A stretch of 14,365 bases of DNA from Rhodoferax sp. (lineage in GTDB: Bacteria > Pseudomonadota > Gammaproteobacteria > Burkholderiales > Burkholderiaceae_C), in assembly GCA_018882485.1 (NCBI GenBank), contig VERU01000015.1:1-14365 (forward strand), written 5' to 3'. Shown here in pieces: positions 14,343-14,365 of the stretch. A program made the position numbers and the translations under genes. Every line of letters begins with the position of its first letter. Positions within the stretch are counted from its first letter, which is position 1. The notes below the pieces were generated by a model. The model searched no databases and had not been told where the DNA came from. It saw only the letters and a list, made by a program, of their open reading frames with translations.

Positions 14343-14365
14343 GCCCATTTGGCTCAGTGGTAGAG
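14343..14365 (+). tRNA. tRNA, 5' part only, probably tRNA-Thr
   Basis: The last 23 bases read GCCCATT-T-G-GCTC-A-GTGG-TAGA-G, which fits a 7-nt acceptor strand, U8, and the D-stem and D-loop of a tRNA. The anticodon is outside the window. Threonine is inferred from the conserved Tyr-Gly-Thr order upstream of tuf in proteobacteria and from the GCCC start. Confidence 0.8.

Overview
The window is GC-rich, almost fully coding bacterial chromosome. It most resembles a betaproteobacterium of the order Burkholderiales, probably Comamonadaceae. The clues are the trpE/trpG/trpD/trpC/ung gene set, a tRNA-Tyr/tRNA-Gly/tRNA-Thr run after ung, and two degenerate AT-richer intergenic stretches that resemble a short repeat I associate with Comamonadaceae. 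The family assignment is inference from gene content and protein style, not from a database search.

Layout. (1) Positions 1-1709, minus strand: a methyl-accepting chemotaxis protein whose C-terminal end runs off the left edge. (2) 1710-2057: divergent control region holding a candidate trp leader peptide (WPWRTS-type) and alternative hairpins. (3) 2058-6395, plus strand: trpE, trpG (4-nt overlap), a low-specificity threonine aldolase, and trpD. (4) 6404-6429: a strong hairpin between convergent genes. (5) 6443-12246, minus strand: a compact five-gene operon read right to left. Its genes are myo-inositol oxygenase, an inositol-monophosphatase-family phosphatase, and an AfuA/FbpA-type periplasmic binding protein with a fused two-domain permease and an ATPase. 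(6) 12364-14005, plus strand: trpC, then ung. (7) 14065 to the right edge: tRNA-Tyr(GTA), tRNA-Gly(TCC) and the first 23 bases of a probable tRNA-Thr.

How the genes work together. TrpE and TrpG form anthranilate synthase, TrpD adds the phosphoribosyl group and TrpC makes indole-3-glycerol phosphate. These are the early steps of tryptophan synthesis, here split between trpD and trpC by the oppositely oriented operon. The most interesting proposal is that this operon is a self-contained route for a phosphorylated inositol: import by the ABC transporter, dephosphorylation by the IMPase-family enzyme, then ring cleavage of myo-inositol to D-glucuronate by the oxygenase. The oxygenase assignment is firm because all six di-iron ligands are present. 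The transporter substrate is inferred from the neighbourhood and from the lack of the tandem tyrosines used by classical ferric-iron binding proteins.
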